Positions 1 to 8,619 of a DNA stretch of 48,918 bases are shown piece after piece. This stretch comes from Candidatus Villigracilaceae bacterium (GTDB lineage: Bacteria; Chloroflexota; Anaerolineae; Anaerolineales; Villigracilaceae): positions 1 through 48,918 of the forward strand of contig JAPKMP010000025.1 of assembly GCA_026645935.1 (NCBI GenBank). The letters run 5' to 3'. The notes beneath the pieces were generated by a model. That model saw nothing but the letters and a program-made list of their open reading frames with translations. It made no database searches and had not been told where the DNA came from. Position numbers and translations under genes: made by a program. The number at the start of each line of letters is the position of its first letter. Position 1 is the first letter of the stretch.

Positions 1-1
1 A

Positions 2-3000
2 ATCCCCCTTCCTGATAAAGAGGTTTTTGCCCGGGACATCGAATTCTTCGAAAATCAATTTCTCTCCGACGTACGAAAGGCATTGGCAGACCAGACCCTC
101 CTGCTCACCTTCGACGAGTTCGACAACCTCGAAGAACGCGGGGTTAAAGAGGAGTTGGCGCGCCCGTTGGTCGATTATCTGCGGCGGCTCATGGGTCGCG
201 CAGGTCTGAACTTCATTTTCTCCATCGGGTCGTCGGGTCGCAAACTGGAGAATATGCAGGCAGGGTACACCGAATTCTTCAAATCCGCGCTCTACAAGAA
301 GATCAGCTTCCTCAACGGAGAGCAGACCCGCCAGCTCATCACTCGCCCGGTGAAGGGTTTGCTCGAATACGACGGCGCCGCGGTGGAACGCATCTTTGAT
401 CTTGCTTCCGGGCATCCATACTTTACCCAACTCACCTGTCACGAACTCTTCGCCCGCTGCCAGCGCACCCAGCAGCGCGCGATAACCCCCGATGATGTGG
501 AAGCCGTTCTGGACGATGTAGTCGAGCGTGGTACGGTCAACTTGAAATTCATCTGGGACGAAGCCTCCGATATCGAGAAGTGGAGTCTTGCCGCACTGGC
601 GCACACGGACAAAACCGACTCCCGCACGCTGGTGGAGTCCCTGCGCAGGGAGCGAGTCCGTTTCAGCGAATCGGACCTGACCTCGGGCTTGCTCCACCTG
701 CGCGAAAAAGACGTTCTAACCCAGGATAATCGCTTCATCGTCCAGCTCCTGCAGCGTTGGTTGCAAAAGAACCGTCCCCTCGAGCAGGTGCGCGAGGAGC
801 TGACCGAAGTCAATCCGATTGCAAACCGCCTCATCGAAATCGGATTGGAGTATAAGGACTCGGGGCAGTATCAAAAAGCAATCGAAAATTTCCAGGAAGC
901 GCTGGCGGTCGCGAAGGATAATGTCCAGGCACAAGTCAACATCGCCCTGACGTACATGGATCAAAAATTGCACGAGAAAGCCGTGCTGGAATTCGAGAAA
1001 GCCTTGGCGATTGACGATGAAGACTTGGCGGCTCGTGCCGGACTTTGCGAGGCGCACCTCGCCCTCGGCGACACTGCTCTGTCAAAGGGATATTCAAAAG
1101 ACGCCATTGATTCTTATCGACGGGTGCTGACCATTAACGCGGACCACACTGACGCCCGCGCGCGCTTGGCAGAGATCAACCGGCGGCTTGCGGAAGAACT
1201 CCTTTCCACAGGCAAAGTCGATGATGCGCTGGCCGCCTTTGCAGAGGCATTGGAATACACGCCGGAAGACCAAACACTGAACGCGCGCATCGAAGGGGTT
1301 CGCGCGGAGAAAAAAGCCAAACGGTTTGCCGACCTGCTCACAAAGTCGGAGAAAGAAGCCCAGGCAAATGATTGGACTGGCGCGGTCAAGTCGCTCGAAG
1401 AGGCGTTGACCCTCTTCCCGGATGATGAATCTATCCCCAAAAAGATGGTGGACATCAAAACTGCGTTTGAAAAGGAAACGGCATTGGCGGCGTTGTATGC
1501 CGAGGCGCAGAAAGCCTGCACTGAAAGGAATTACGACACAGCAGTCAACCTGTACAAGAAGATCGTTTTTGATGATGAAAATTATAAGGATGCGCCGCAC
1601 TTGCTGGCGCAGGCGATCGACTTGAGGCGTTCCGCACAAAAGCGGACCCCCCTCCCCGCCATACTGCGAAACAAAAAAGCGATATGGGCTGCGAGTGTCG
1701 GGTTAGCGATTTTTGTGTTCGCAGTGATTGGCGGCTTCTTTTGGTTTGACGGGGATTCCATGTTAGCGCTGGGATCGGGTACTGCCACCAATATCCCGGC
1801 AGCAAGCATCAGCTCAACAGCGCCGCCAACGGAAATGGTGCCTCTTGAGCCCGACAAATTCTCAGTCGCATATGCGCTGACGCAAATTGGAAAACCGTAT
1901 TTTCAGACCAGCTTCGATTCATGGGGCAGCCTGGCACAAGCGCCAAACACAGATCTGAAAGGCGGTAAATTGATCGTCTCCAGTGTGAATGATGAACATG
2001 CGGGAATTCAAGTGAGCGAATTGCAGTCTGACAGATATGCGGTGGCATTCGATGTGCGTATGATGAGCGCAAACCCTGAGGGACATTGTATTTATGAGGC
2101 AATCACAGACGGTGACGACAGCGTCAGAAGAGCCTTGAGTGTGATGGTCTTTCCAGAAGGCGCATCGTCAATGTCTCATTGGGTGTACCCGGATGGGCAT
2201 CTTAATATTCCCAATGCCTCGAGCAGGATCGATGCAACAGTAACCAATTCTGTTTTGGTAACGATCATCGAAGACGAGATCGCTGTATACATCAACGGGC
2301 GGCCCGCCTATATGGCGCGCGACTCTGTTGGAAGCGCCGTCTATACGGGTCACTCCCTTTCGGCAAATTACACTGCTGAATGCGAATTCGACAACTTCAA
2401 GATATGGGATTTGAGTGGGGTCGATTTTTTTAGCGTTATTCAGTCTCTTCCATACTGGTTGCAATTGGAAACGCCCGTTTACCAAATTGGATTTGATTCG
2501 TGGAGTTCATTGCCTCTCTCGGAAAATGCAAAGATCGAAAATGGGAAATTAATGGAGTCCAGCCTGGATCAGAACGGTATCAGCGTACATTTGGCTGATT
2601 TTTCATCCGATAAATTTGCGGTTGAATTCGAAGTTGGTATTTTGGATTCTGCCTCGGCAAGCAGTTGTGTCCTTGAACTCTCCAATCAATTTGAGACGGA
2701 AGAGGCAAAGAAGGCGGTCAGCATCGAGTTCTGGTCAGATGCCTCGGCGATCATCTCACGGTACATTTACCGTTTGAACGGGCATGAGCCATTCGATATG
2801 GGCAGGTTTGATAAAAGTAATACCAACACAATAACACTGATCGTTCTGAAGGAACAGATCGTGGTTTTAATAAACAATAACTTGGCGTTCACTTCCATTG
2901 ATCCGGGTTGGAACGCGGTATACAACAATTTGAATTTGTCTGCGTACGGCTTGATCACCTGTGAGTATGACTATGTTAAGCTGTGGGAGTTGAATGATAT

Positions 3001-3418
3001 AGACCTTTCGGGAATTGCCCGTCCGGTACCTACCCCAACAAGCGAAGCTTGGATATTGAACTCGGAGAATGGACATTTTTATCGCTATTATTTCCGAAAA
3101 TTGTCCTGGAACGACGCCAGGGATTATTGCGCATCGCAGGGCGGATATCTGGTGACGATCCAGGATCGGGCGGAGGATGATTTCGTTTATCAACTGACAT
3201 CCGGCAATACCTTTTTGGGGGCAAGTGATATGGAGGAAGAGGGAACCTGGGTCTGGGTCAGCGGTGAACCGTGGGGGTTTACGAATTGGGATAACGGCGA
3301 ACCCAACAATAGCGAAGGAGACGAGGATTATCTTTCCTATCATTACGATGTAAACGATTCCCGCTGGAATGACCAGGGGAACAGTCCCTTGTTTTTCACC
3401 TGCGAATGGGAACCTTAG
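2..3418 (+). CDS. AAA-type ATPase with TPRs, membrane helix and C-type lectin-like domain (5' partial)
   Basis: The reading frame is open to the window edge, so the start and Walker A lie upstream; a TTG at 83 is inside the gene. Residues below count from that TTG. A Walker B strand (LLLTFDEFD) is near residue 6-14. A winged-helix-like segment follows at about 165-240, then TPR-like helical repeats at about 255-515 (for example YQKAIENFQEAL). One membrane helix sits at about 533-555. The outer part has two similar beta-rich repeats at about 595-785 and 795-995, each beginning FDSW and ending with a C-E-x-D/Y motif; they resemble concanavalin/LamG-type jelly rolls. The C-terminus is a C-type-lectin-like domain with EPNN and RWND motifs and paired cysteines. 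I infer a membrane-anchored signalling ATPase with the lectin domain outside the cell. The ligand is unknown. The next gene encodes a related ATPase without the extracellular part. Confidence 0.85.
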   Translation: MPLPDKEVFARDIEFFENQFLSDVRKALADQTLLLTFDEFDNLEERGVKEELARPLVDYLRRLMGRAGLNFIFSIGSSGRKLENMQAGYTEFFKSALYKKISFLNGEQTRQLITRPVKGLLEYDGAAVERIFDLASGHPYFTQLTCHELFARCQRTQQRAITPDDVEAVLDDVVERGTVNLKFIWDEASDIEKWSLAALAHTDKTDSRTLVESLRRERVRFSESDLTSGLLHLREKDVLTQDNRFIVQLLQRWLQKNRPLEQVREELTEVNPIANRLIEIGLEYKDSGQYQKAIENFQEALAVAKDNVQAQVNIALTYMDQKLHEKAVLEFEKALAIDDEDLAARAGLCEAHLALGDTALSKGYSKDAIDSYRRVLTINADHTDARARLAEINRRLAEELLSTGKVDDALAAFAEALEYTPEDQTLNARIEGVRAEKKAKRFADLLTKSEKEAQANDWTGAVKSLEEALTLFPDDESIPKKMVDIKTAFEKETALAALYAEAQKACTERNYDTAVNLYKKIVFDDENYKDAPHLLAQAIDLRRSAQKRTPLPAILRNKKAIWAASVGLAIFVFAVIGGFFWFDGDSMLALGSGTATNIPAASISSTAPPTEMVPLEPDKFSVAYALTQIGKPYFQTSFDSWGSLAQAPNTDLKGGKLIVSSVNDEHAGIQVSELQSDRYAVAFDVRMMSANPEGHCIYEAITDGDDSVRRALSVMVFPEGASSMSHWVYPDGHLNIPNASSRIDATVTNSVLVTIIEDEIAVYINGRPAYMARDSVGSAVYTGHSLSANYTAECEFDNFKIWDLSGVDFFSVIQSLPYWLQLETPVYQIGFDSWSSLPLSENAKIENGKLMESSLDQNGISVHLADFSSDKFAVEFEVGILDSASASSCVLELSNQFETEEAKKAVSIEFWSDASAIISRYIYRLNGHEPFDMGRFDKSNTNTITLIVLKEQIVVLINNNLAFTSIDPGWNAVYNNLNLSAYGLITCEYDYVKLWELNDIDLSGIARPVPTPTSEAWILNSENGHFYRYYFRKLSWNDARDYCASQGGYLVTIQDRAEDDFVYQLTSGNTFLGASDMEEEGTWVWVSGEPWGFTNWDNGEPNNSEGDEDYLSYHYDVNDSRWNDQGNSPLFFTCEWEP

Positions 3419-3435
3419 CACACTTAGGAGAACGC

Positions 3436-4722
3436 ATGAACCCCTTCACCTTCGGCAACCCCATCAAAGACCCTGCCCGCTTTTACGGGCGCGAAGCGGA
3501 GATCCGCCAGATCACGAACCGCCTGCTTTCCTCGGCGCACGAGTCCACTTCGATCATCGGCGAGAGGCGCATCGGCAAGACGTCGCTCCTTTACCACATC
3601 TCCAATCCCGAGGTCGGCGCAAGGCTGGGCTTAACTCCCGAAAAATTCTGCATGGTCTATGTGGATTTCCAGGGGCTCACCGATATCACACCTGTGCGAT
3701 TCTGGCAAAGGGTCCTAAAAAAAATGTCGCGTTCCATTTGCGAGGAAAGCCTCAAACCCGCCATCGAGGAGTTGGGCAAACAGGAATCCTTCGACCTCTT
3801 CGACCTCGAAGACCTGTTCGAAGCCTCGCAGGATAAGGGTTTGACCATCGTCCTCATGCTCGATGAGTTCGAGCATGTCACCCAAAACCCCAATTTCAGA
3901 GGCGATTTTTTCGGCGGTCTGCGCGCGCTTGCCATCCATCACGGCGTCGCGCTCCTGCCTGCCACCCGCCGCGAACTTGTTGACTTATGTCACTCCGACG
4001 AGATCAAAGGTTCGCCCTTCTTCAACATCTTTGCGAATGTCGTCCTGCGTCCCTTCCCCACCGAAGATGCCGCCTCTCTAGTCGATGGATACTTGTCCAG
4101 CCTCCATGAAGTGTTTACTCCAGAAGAGCGTGAGTTCACCCTGCGCCTTGGCGGCGGACAGCCCTTCTTCCTTCAAATTGCCGGCCATTATCTGGTGGAC
4201 GCAAAGACGCAAGGCTTGAGCGCGCGTCCGCTTTTCGAACGCGCCGTGGCAGATTTCGACCAGCAAGCCGACCCGCACTTTAGTTACCTGTGGAGTCACT
4301 GCACCGAAAGCGAGAAGATCACCCTGCTTGGCATTCTGGCATTGCAGCAGGAAAAGGCATCCAAGAAAAATACGCAGGCTGAACGCCTGCAGAAGATGAA
4401 TCCCCGCGCGCATTTGGATGTGCTTGCACTGGCGAAACGCGGCTTGATCGTCGAGGCGGATGGTGAATTCAAATTATTCTCACCCAGCCTCGAACGTTGG
4501 GTCCTGCGTGAAATTATGACCGCCCCCGGCGAGGAAGAATCCCCTGCCAGCGTCGAAGAATGGCTGAAAGGCGGCGGTCGCGACAGGCTGGAAAACGCCA
4601 AGAGCGTCCTCCCGAAGATAAAGAAGAAATATTGGGCGATTGCAAGCAGTATCCTGAAGGAAGTCTCCTTTGAATTGATCGGCGCCACGGTCTTTGAATT
4701 GCTGATAAAGTCTCTGGTATAA
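3436..4722 (+). CDS. AAA-type ATPase (Orc/STAND-like) with winged-helix C-terminus
   Basis: This 428-residue protein starts at an ATG preceded by a TAGGAG ribosome binding site. An in-frame TTG ten codons earlier lacks such a site. The N-terminus has the motif FYGREAEI typical of AAA_16/Orc1-like ATPases, then Walker A GERRIGKTSLL at about residues 44-54 and Walker B VLMLDEFEHV near 139-148. A lid and helical region follow, and a winged-helix-like segment (ILALQQEKASKKNTQAERLQ) is present at about 295-350. No TPR repeats, signal peptide or clear membrane helix are seen, although the last 25 residues are hydrophobic. It begins 17 bp after the preceding ATPase and is probably cotranscribed with it. 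The family includes ATP-driven switches in signalling and defence, so the exact role cannot be assigned. Confidence 0.85.
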   Translation: MNPFTFGNPIKDPARFYGREAEIRQITNRLLSSAHESTSIIGERRIGKTSLLYHISNPEVGARLGLTPEKFCMVYVDFQGLTDITPVRFWQRVLKKMSRSICEESLKPAIEELGKQESFDLFDLEDLFEASQDKGLTIVLMLDEFEHVTQNPNFRGDFFGGLRALAIHHGVALLPATRRELVDLCHSDEIKGSPFFNIFANVVLRPFPTEDAASLVDGYLSSLHEVFTPEEREFTLRLGGGQPFFLQIAGHYLVDAKTQGLSARPLFERAVADFDQQADPHFSYLWSHCTESEKITLLGILALQQEKASKKNTQAERLQKMNPRAHLDVLALAKRGLIVEADGEFKLFSPSLERWVLREIMTAPGEEESPASVEEWLKGGGRDRLENAKSVLPKIKKKYWAIASSILKEVSFELIGATVFELLIKSLV

Positions 4723-4845
4723 AAACCTGGTTCCAATCCATTCCCGTCCAGATCGAAGTGAAACGAAGTTGAAGGACGGATTCATGATGCACCTCCCATT
4801 CATCCCTTATCCCTCAACCTTCATAACTCATCCTCTCCCTTCCCT

Positions 4846-6429
4846 CTACTTCCTCGTCATCGGCACCATCCGTCCCCGTCCAAACGCCCGCTCGCTCACC
4901 TTCAACACCACCCCCATCTGCCAGCGCTTGTGTTCGCTCGCCTTCATCATCGCGTTCGACTCGTCCGCCAAAACCATCCGCTCCAGTCGCGGCGAAACGA
5001 CTTCATAATCGAACGGGTCCACCTGGTTTTCCTTCAATTCTGCTGTTGGCTTTCGTTTCAACACAAAATCGGGAATCAATCCAATCTTGAACCTTCCACC
5101 CTCAACCTCCAACCCATTATTGATCCAATTCGCCAACCCCACCACCTCCATCTTCGTCACATCCCCCAACGGGCTGATCGCCCCCGCCATATCGCCGTAC
5201 AGCGTCGAATACCCCAGCGTCAGCTCGGTCTTGTTGCTCGTATTGATCAGGAAACCGCCGCCGCTGTTGACGGTGCTCATCAGGATGATCATCCTCAGCC
5301 GCGCCTGGATGTTCTCCCCCGAGACGCCCCCGCTTCTGTCGGGACCGAGGACCTGTTCACTCGTTTCGTGCATTTTCTCCAATGAGACTTGTTCGAACTT
5401 GATCCCCAAATTCCGCGCCAACTCCCTTGCTGACTCGGTTGACCTCGGGTCCGTGTACCGCGAAGGGATCGCAATGCCGGTCACGTTCTCCGCCCCCAAG
5501 GCCTCCGCCGCAATGACAGCCGCCACCGACGAATCGATTCCGCCCGAAAGACCGAGGCAGGCTTTCTTCATCCCGTTCTTCCGCGCAAAATCCCGCACTC
5601 CCAACACTAACGCGCGAAACAATTCTTCCTCGCCTTTTAAATCCTTTGTGCTCTTCGTGCCCTTTGTGTTTAAATCCACCACCTGTACTTCCTCCTCAAA
5701 CCTCCCTAACTCCTCCCCATCCACCACAAAACTCCCGCCATCGAAGATCAACTCATCCGTCGCTCCGACCAGGTTGACAAAGATTATAGGGATGCACCCG
5801 TCCTGAGTGGAGCCGCGAAGCGGCGCAGTCGAATCGGCTTGCCTCCTCGCATGATACAACCTGCCTTCCATCGCTCCCTTTCGATATGGCACAGCAGACA
5901 TCACCACCAGCATCTCCGCGTCCATCGCTTTTAGATCTGCCCCGGGATGAACCGAATAATCCTCGTCCCACATGTCTTCGCAAATCATCACACCGATTTT
6001 CTTCCCCGCGATCTCGATCGGCGGCAGGGTCTTCTTCCCCGGCACGAACCAGCGCGGTTCGAAGAACACGTCATAGACCGGCAGCAACTGCTTGACCTGC
6101 GCCGTTTGCATTTCGCCGTCTTTCATTAGATATGCAATGTTATGCAAAGCCGGGTGCTGATAATGCTTCTCCCCCGAAGGCGCGAACGAACCAACCAGCA
6201 GCGGGGGCAAATGCCTGGCTTGTCTTGCCAGGTCCGCGGTCGCGGCTTGAACCGCCTCCACGAACGAAGCGTCGTACAACATGTCCCGCGGCGGGTATCC
6301 CGGCACTGTCATCTCAGGGAAGACGACCAGGTCCGCATCTTGCGCCTTTTCTGCGGCATCCAAAATCCGCCGGATATTCCCGGTCAGATCCCCAACCGTC
6401 GTATTGATCTGCGCAATCGCTATCTTCAC
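4846..6429 (-). CDS. nadE: Glutamine-dependent NAD+ synthetase
   Basis: This enzyme makes NAD+ from deamido-NAD+, ATP and glutamine. The N-terminal CN-hydrolase (glutaminase) domain shows the expected Glu in VFPEMTVPGYPPRD and the nucleophile Cys in VMICEDMWDEDY. The C-terminal synthetase domain has the PP-loop LGLSGGIDSS at about residues 288-297 and the family ending with FDYEVVSPRLERM and HKRWQMG. The GTG at 6429 is chosen because an AGGAGA lies about 11 bases upstream and family members begin near KIAIAQIN; another GTG at 6453 would add eight residues. Length is 527 residues. A repeat-derived peptide (NTKGTKSTKDLKG) is inserted between the two domains. The gene is last in a - strand run with a nadM-like gene, which fits NAD synthesis. 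Confidence 0.95.
   Translation of the reverse strand: MKIAIAQINTTVGDLTGNIRRILDAAEKAQDADLVVFPEMTVPGYPPRDMLYDASFVEAVQAATADLARQARHLPPLLVGSFAPSGEKHYQHPALHNIAYLMKDGEMQTAQVKQLLPVYDVFFEPRWFVPGKKTLPPIEIAGKKIGVMICEDMWDEDYSVHPGADLKAMDAEMLVVMSAVPYRKGAMEGRLYHARRQADSTAPLRGSTQDGCIPIIFVNLVGATDELIFDGGSFVVDGEELGRFEEEVQVVDLNTKGTKSTKDLKGEEELFRALVLGVRDFARKNGMKKACLGLSGGIDSSVAAVIAAEALGAENVTGIAIPSRYTDPRSTESARELARNLGIKFEQVSLEKMHETSEQVLGPDRSGGVSGENIQARLRMIILMSTVNSGGGFLINTSNKTELTLGYSTLYGDMAGAISPLGDVTKMEVVGLANWINNGLEVEGGRFKIGLIPDFVLKRKPTAELKENQVDPFDYEVVSPRLERMVLADESNAMMKASEHKRWQMGVVLKVSERAFGRGRMVPMTRK
5642..5677 (-). repeat. Dispersed repeat copy in frame inside nadE
   Basis: This stretch is nearly identical, apart from a 1-base indel and a few substitutions, to the intergenic copy at 6473-6506. 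The shared core on the - strand is GGGCACGAAG flanked by ACAAAGGA. Inside nadE it is translated as a Lys/Thr/Gly-rich linker (KGTKSTKDLKG) between the glutaminase and synthetase domains, which is a tolerant position. Confidence 0.75.
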
Positions 6430-6472
6430 ATGAATACCTGTCTCCTGACTCACTCTTCACTTTCCTTGGAAT

Positions 6473-6506
6473 TCCTTTGTGACACTTCGTGCCCTTCGTG
6501 GTTAAC
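6473..6506 (-). repeat. Dispersed repeat copy between nadE and the pyruvate-kinase-like gene
   Basis: This is the second copy of the GGGCACGAAG-type repeat that also lies inside nadE. It overlaps the end of the upstream pyruvate-kinase-like gene, so the TAA stop of that gene (6502-6504) lies within the repeat. Confidence 0.7.
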
Positions 6507-7452
6507 GCCCCTTCCCCATCTCCCCCAACAAATTCAACGCCTCCATCACGCTGTCACGCTTCATACACACCTGATCTCCCAGCATGAAGGTGCGATAACC
6601 GATCTCCATCAGAAAAGCGACATCGCTGATATCTGCGCTGACGGGCACGGAAGTCCACGCCAGCGAATCCAAAATGCGGCTGGCGACGATGGCATCCGGG
6701 TCCGCCTCGATGATGGTCTTCAACGCCGGGATGATTCTGTGCGGCTGTAACACTTCCACGTATAAATCCCCCCGCGCCGCCATGAGTTGACCATGCTTTG
6801 CCCTTTCCCTTCGCGCAAAATCCAATCCCTTTTGCGTTTCGATCTTCGAAATCACCTCGGCATTCGGCAGCAGTCTTTTCACCTCTTCCACATCCTGCGC
6901 CGACTCGACATACGAAAGCATCACCTTCGTCATACCCAGTTCCTTCATCGCCGCCAGATACTCGCGGTCTGTTTCAGTGAGCGTCCCTTCGATCTCCAGC
7001 GATGGATGAATGATATTGACCGACTCCCCCGGTCCCACCATGCGCCGCGGACCATCCTCCATGATGAGGCGGTTGCCGTCCACAGCCGCCACGCGCACAC
7101 GCTCGTTTCCGTCCGAGAAATAGGCGTCCACCGGCGTATCCACTCTGATGGCATGACTCAATTTGATTTCAGTGAACGGCGGCATTGCCGGCTCCGCCAC
7201 ACGCAATTGCCGCCCTTTCAAATCCACCCATAATGGCATATACCCGCTCCCGCCAGAGCTTGTGCTGAGCGAAGCCGAAGCATCCTCGGCGGCGGTCTTG
7301 GGAATACTGCTTAGCCGCTCCAACACCTCACGCGGACTCTCCCGCAGCGGCATGACCGTGTTCAGCCGCAGTCCGCTCACGATGGGATGCGCAGCCACCT
7401 CGTCAAGGAACGAGGCGTAAGGCGGAACGGTGACGATGGCGGAGATTTTCAT
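6502..7452 (-). CDS. Pyruvate-kinase-like barrel protein lacking the C-terminal domain
   Basis: This 316-residue protein follows pyruvate kinase from the first barrel strand (SGLRLNTV) through VDLKGRQLRV, a small B-domain-like section (about 110-160) and the catalytic half-barrel. SKIETQKGLD and AARGDLYVEV match the kinase motifs that supply the catalytic Lys and the Glu/Asp metal ligands, and PVSADISDVA matches the P-x-R-A-E-x-x-D-V-A region. Typical pyruvate kinases have about 470 residues; the allosteric C domain is missing here. Activity on phosphoenolpyruvate is therefore plausible but not certain, and a related barrel enzyme of another pathway is an alternative. A low-complexity segment near residues 55-70 (AEDASASLSTSSGGSG) comes from a dispersed repeat. 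The gene lies between vWA and nadE genes in one - strand run. Confidence 0.75.
   Translation of the reverse strand: MKISAIVTVPPYASFLDEVAAHPIVSGLRLNTVMPLRESPREVLERLSSIPKTAAEDASASLSTSSGGSGYMPLWVDLKGRQLRVAEPAMPPFTEIKLSHAIRVDTPVDAYFSDGNERVRVAAVDGNRLIMEDGPRRMVGPGESVNIIHPSLEIEGTLTETDREYLAAMKELGMTKVMLSYVESAQDVEEVKRLLPNAEVISKIETQKGLDFARRERAKHGQLMAARGDLYVEVLQPHRIIPALKTIIEADPDAIVASRILDSLAWTSVPVSADISDVAFLMEIGYRTFMLGDQVCMKRDSVMEALNLLGEMGKGR
7253..7290 (-). repeat. Dispersed repeat in frame inside the pyruvate-kinase-like gene
   Basis: The + strand reads GAGCTTGTGCTGAGCGAAGC followed by CGAAGC. This is a member of a short-repeat type common between genes in many bacterial genomes. A related sequence, GCTGAGCTTGCCGAAGC, is at 9292-9308. 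Here it is translated as the Ser/Ala-rich segment ASASLSTSSGGSG. Confidence 0.6.
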
Positions 7453-7460
7453 AATATCTC

Positions 7461-7508
7461 GGTGGTTGAGTAGACGCGAGAACTACCGAGCGTCGTATCG
7501 ATACCACC
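7461..7508 (+). repeat. 48-bp dispersed repeat, intergenic copy
   Basis: This 48-bp element has inverted ends GGTGGT and ACCACC and an internal CGTATCGA. It lines up without gaps with a second copy at 22730-22777 inside the radical-SAM gene. Here it lies in the 85-bp gap between the pyruvate-kinase-like and vWA genes, immediately upstream of the former. Confidence 0.75.
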
Positions 7509-7537
7509 ATGTGTTCAAAGATATATCCATTACCACC

Positions 7538-8497
7538 CTACAACTTCAACGTCGTCCCGCAATACCTGCACTTGAACATCCCCTCGGCATTGACCGGGAT
7601 CGGCGCGCCGCAGCGCGGACAGATCATCTCGATCGGCTTGCTCACCTGCTTGACCTTGGTCTCGTCTTGACGGGCACGCATATTGTTCTGGAAATCGCCG
7701 AAGTAACCCCACGAACGGGCGATCAGCCCCATGGCGTAATCCACCGCGCGTTGTTCATCTTCGATGTGGAAGATCTTCTGCGCGCCCACGGCTTTGCCCC
7801 ACTGCTCGTCCACCTGGTCGCCGCGTTTGCCGGTCGGTCTTCGCAGGAACCAGGTATTCCATTTCTGGGTCAGTTTCTGCCATTCCTTGATCGCATCCAG
7901 GTCGCCGGTTTTATCGCCGAGATAATGCTCCACCTGCTTGCCGGATACTTTCGGATGCATCGTGATGTCGCCGAAGACGATCAGAAAGGGTGTTTCTTCC
8001 GCGTTGGGGATCTCCACGTGTGTGTTGACCCAATGCGCGAACAGACCGTACGACTCAGGCGCGTCCCCTCCCCCGCCTTCGCCGAAGAGCGAGCCGAGCA
8101 GCTGTTCGAGGTCGAATCCGCTTGCGAACGAAGTCACCTGCAGGGGCCAACGGTCCACCCCGGCGTCGCCGATCGCGGCGAAACAGATTTCCACATCCGG
8201 TCGGTATTGCGCGAGCGTGTTGTACAACAGCGGCAGGCGGTCGAAGATCTCGAAGGGCCATGAAGCCATCGATCCCGTCACATCGATCGCCACGATCAGC
8301 GGATTTTTCGACTGTGTGCTGATGGTCTTCTTCGGGTCGATGATTTTTTCGTTCGGTCCGCTCTTCCCCTGATACGTGCGCGGACCCGCCGCCCTGGCGC
8401 GCATGGCTGAGTCGGCGCGCGCGGGAGCCGCCGCCGGGGCATAGACATAACCCGCCTTGCCGTACCACGAACTGGTATCTTCATCCCATGAATACAT
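7538..8497 (-). CDS. vWA-domain protein with C-terminal zinc ribbon
   Basis: This 319-residue protein starts at an ATG with a strong AAGGAGAAG site just upstream. Residues 1-65 are low-complexity and Ala/Arg-rich. A von Willebrand factor A fold starts with IVAIDVTGSM at about residues 69-78, a MIDAS-like D-x-T-x-S variant, and includes IVFGDITMH at about 182-190. The C-terminus is a four-cysteine ribbon with CPRCGAP and CRYCG. vWA domains of this kind bind metal and partner proteins, and the ribbon may bind zinc. There is no signal peptide or membrane helix, so it is probably cytosolic. The gene lies between the nadM-like and pyruvate-kinase-like genes and is probably cotranscribed. I cannot assign a specific role. 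Confidence 0.85.
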   Translation of the reverse strand: MYSWDEDTSSWYGKAGYVYAPAAAPARADSAMRARAAGPRTYQGKSGPNEKIIDPKKTISTQSKNPLIVAIDVTGSMASWPFEIFDRLPLLYNTLAQYRPDVEICFAAIGDAGVDRWPLQVTSFASGFDLEQLLGSLFGEGGGGDAPESYGLFAHWVNTHVEIPNAEETPFLIVFGDITMHPKVSGKQVEHYLGDKTGDLDAIKEWQKLTQKWNTWFLRRPTGKRGDQVDEQWGKAVGAQKIFHIEDEQRAVDYAMGLIARSWGYFGDFQNNMRARQDETKVKQVSKPIEMICPRCGAPIPVNAEGMFKCRYCGTTLKL

Positions 8498-8523
8498 GTC
8501 TCACTTCTCCTTTTGCTAATTTA

Positions 8524-8572
8524 TGTCGTTGCGAGCCGCCGTTCTTGATCCTCGGCGGCGCGGCAACCTCCT
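8524..8572 (+). repeat. Dispersed hairpin repeat (TGTCRTTGCGAG family)
   Basis: The stretch begins TGTCGTTGCGAG and ends GCGGCAACCTCC. Its centre can pair as GCCGCCG with CGGCGGC. A relative lies between cas6 and cas1 at 18079-18117 (TGTCATTGCGAG to GAAGCAATCCC). It occupies the 122-bp gap between the nadM-like and vWA genes. The hairpin could attenuate read-through, but it has no T-run. Confidence 0.55.
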
Positions 8573-8619
8573 GTCATTCACAAGCGCTCTAGAATAAGGG
8601 AGGTCGCTTCGGGTCGCTC

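Noticed and set aside
3369-3836. 155-residue + strand frame overlapping the second ATPase gene
   Set aside because: Arg/His/Pro-rich alternative frame without motifs.
5087-5806. 239-residue + strand frame inside nadE
   Set aside because: Pro/Ser-rich shadow of nadE without a start signal.
8573-8619. Short repeat-like sequence GGTCGCTTCGGGTCGCTCC upstream of the nadM-like stop
   Set aside because: No second copy was found in the window, so it is not listed as a repeat.
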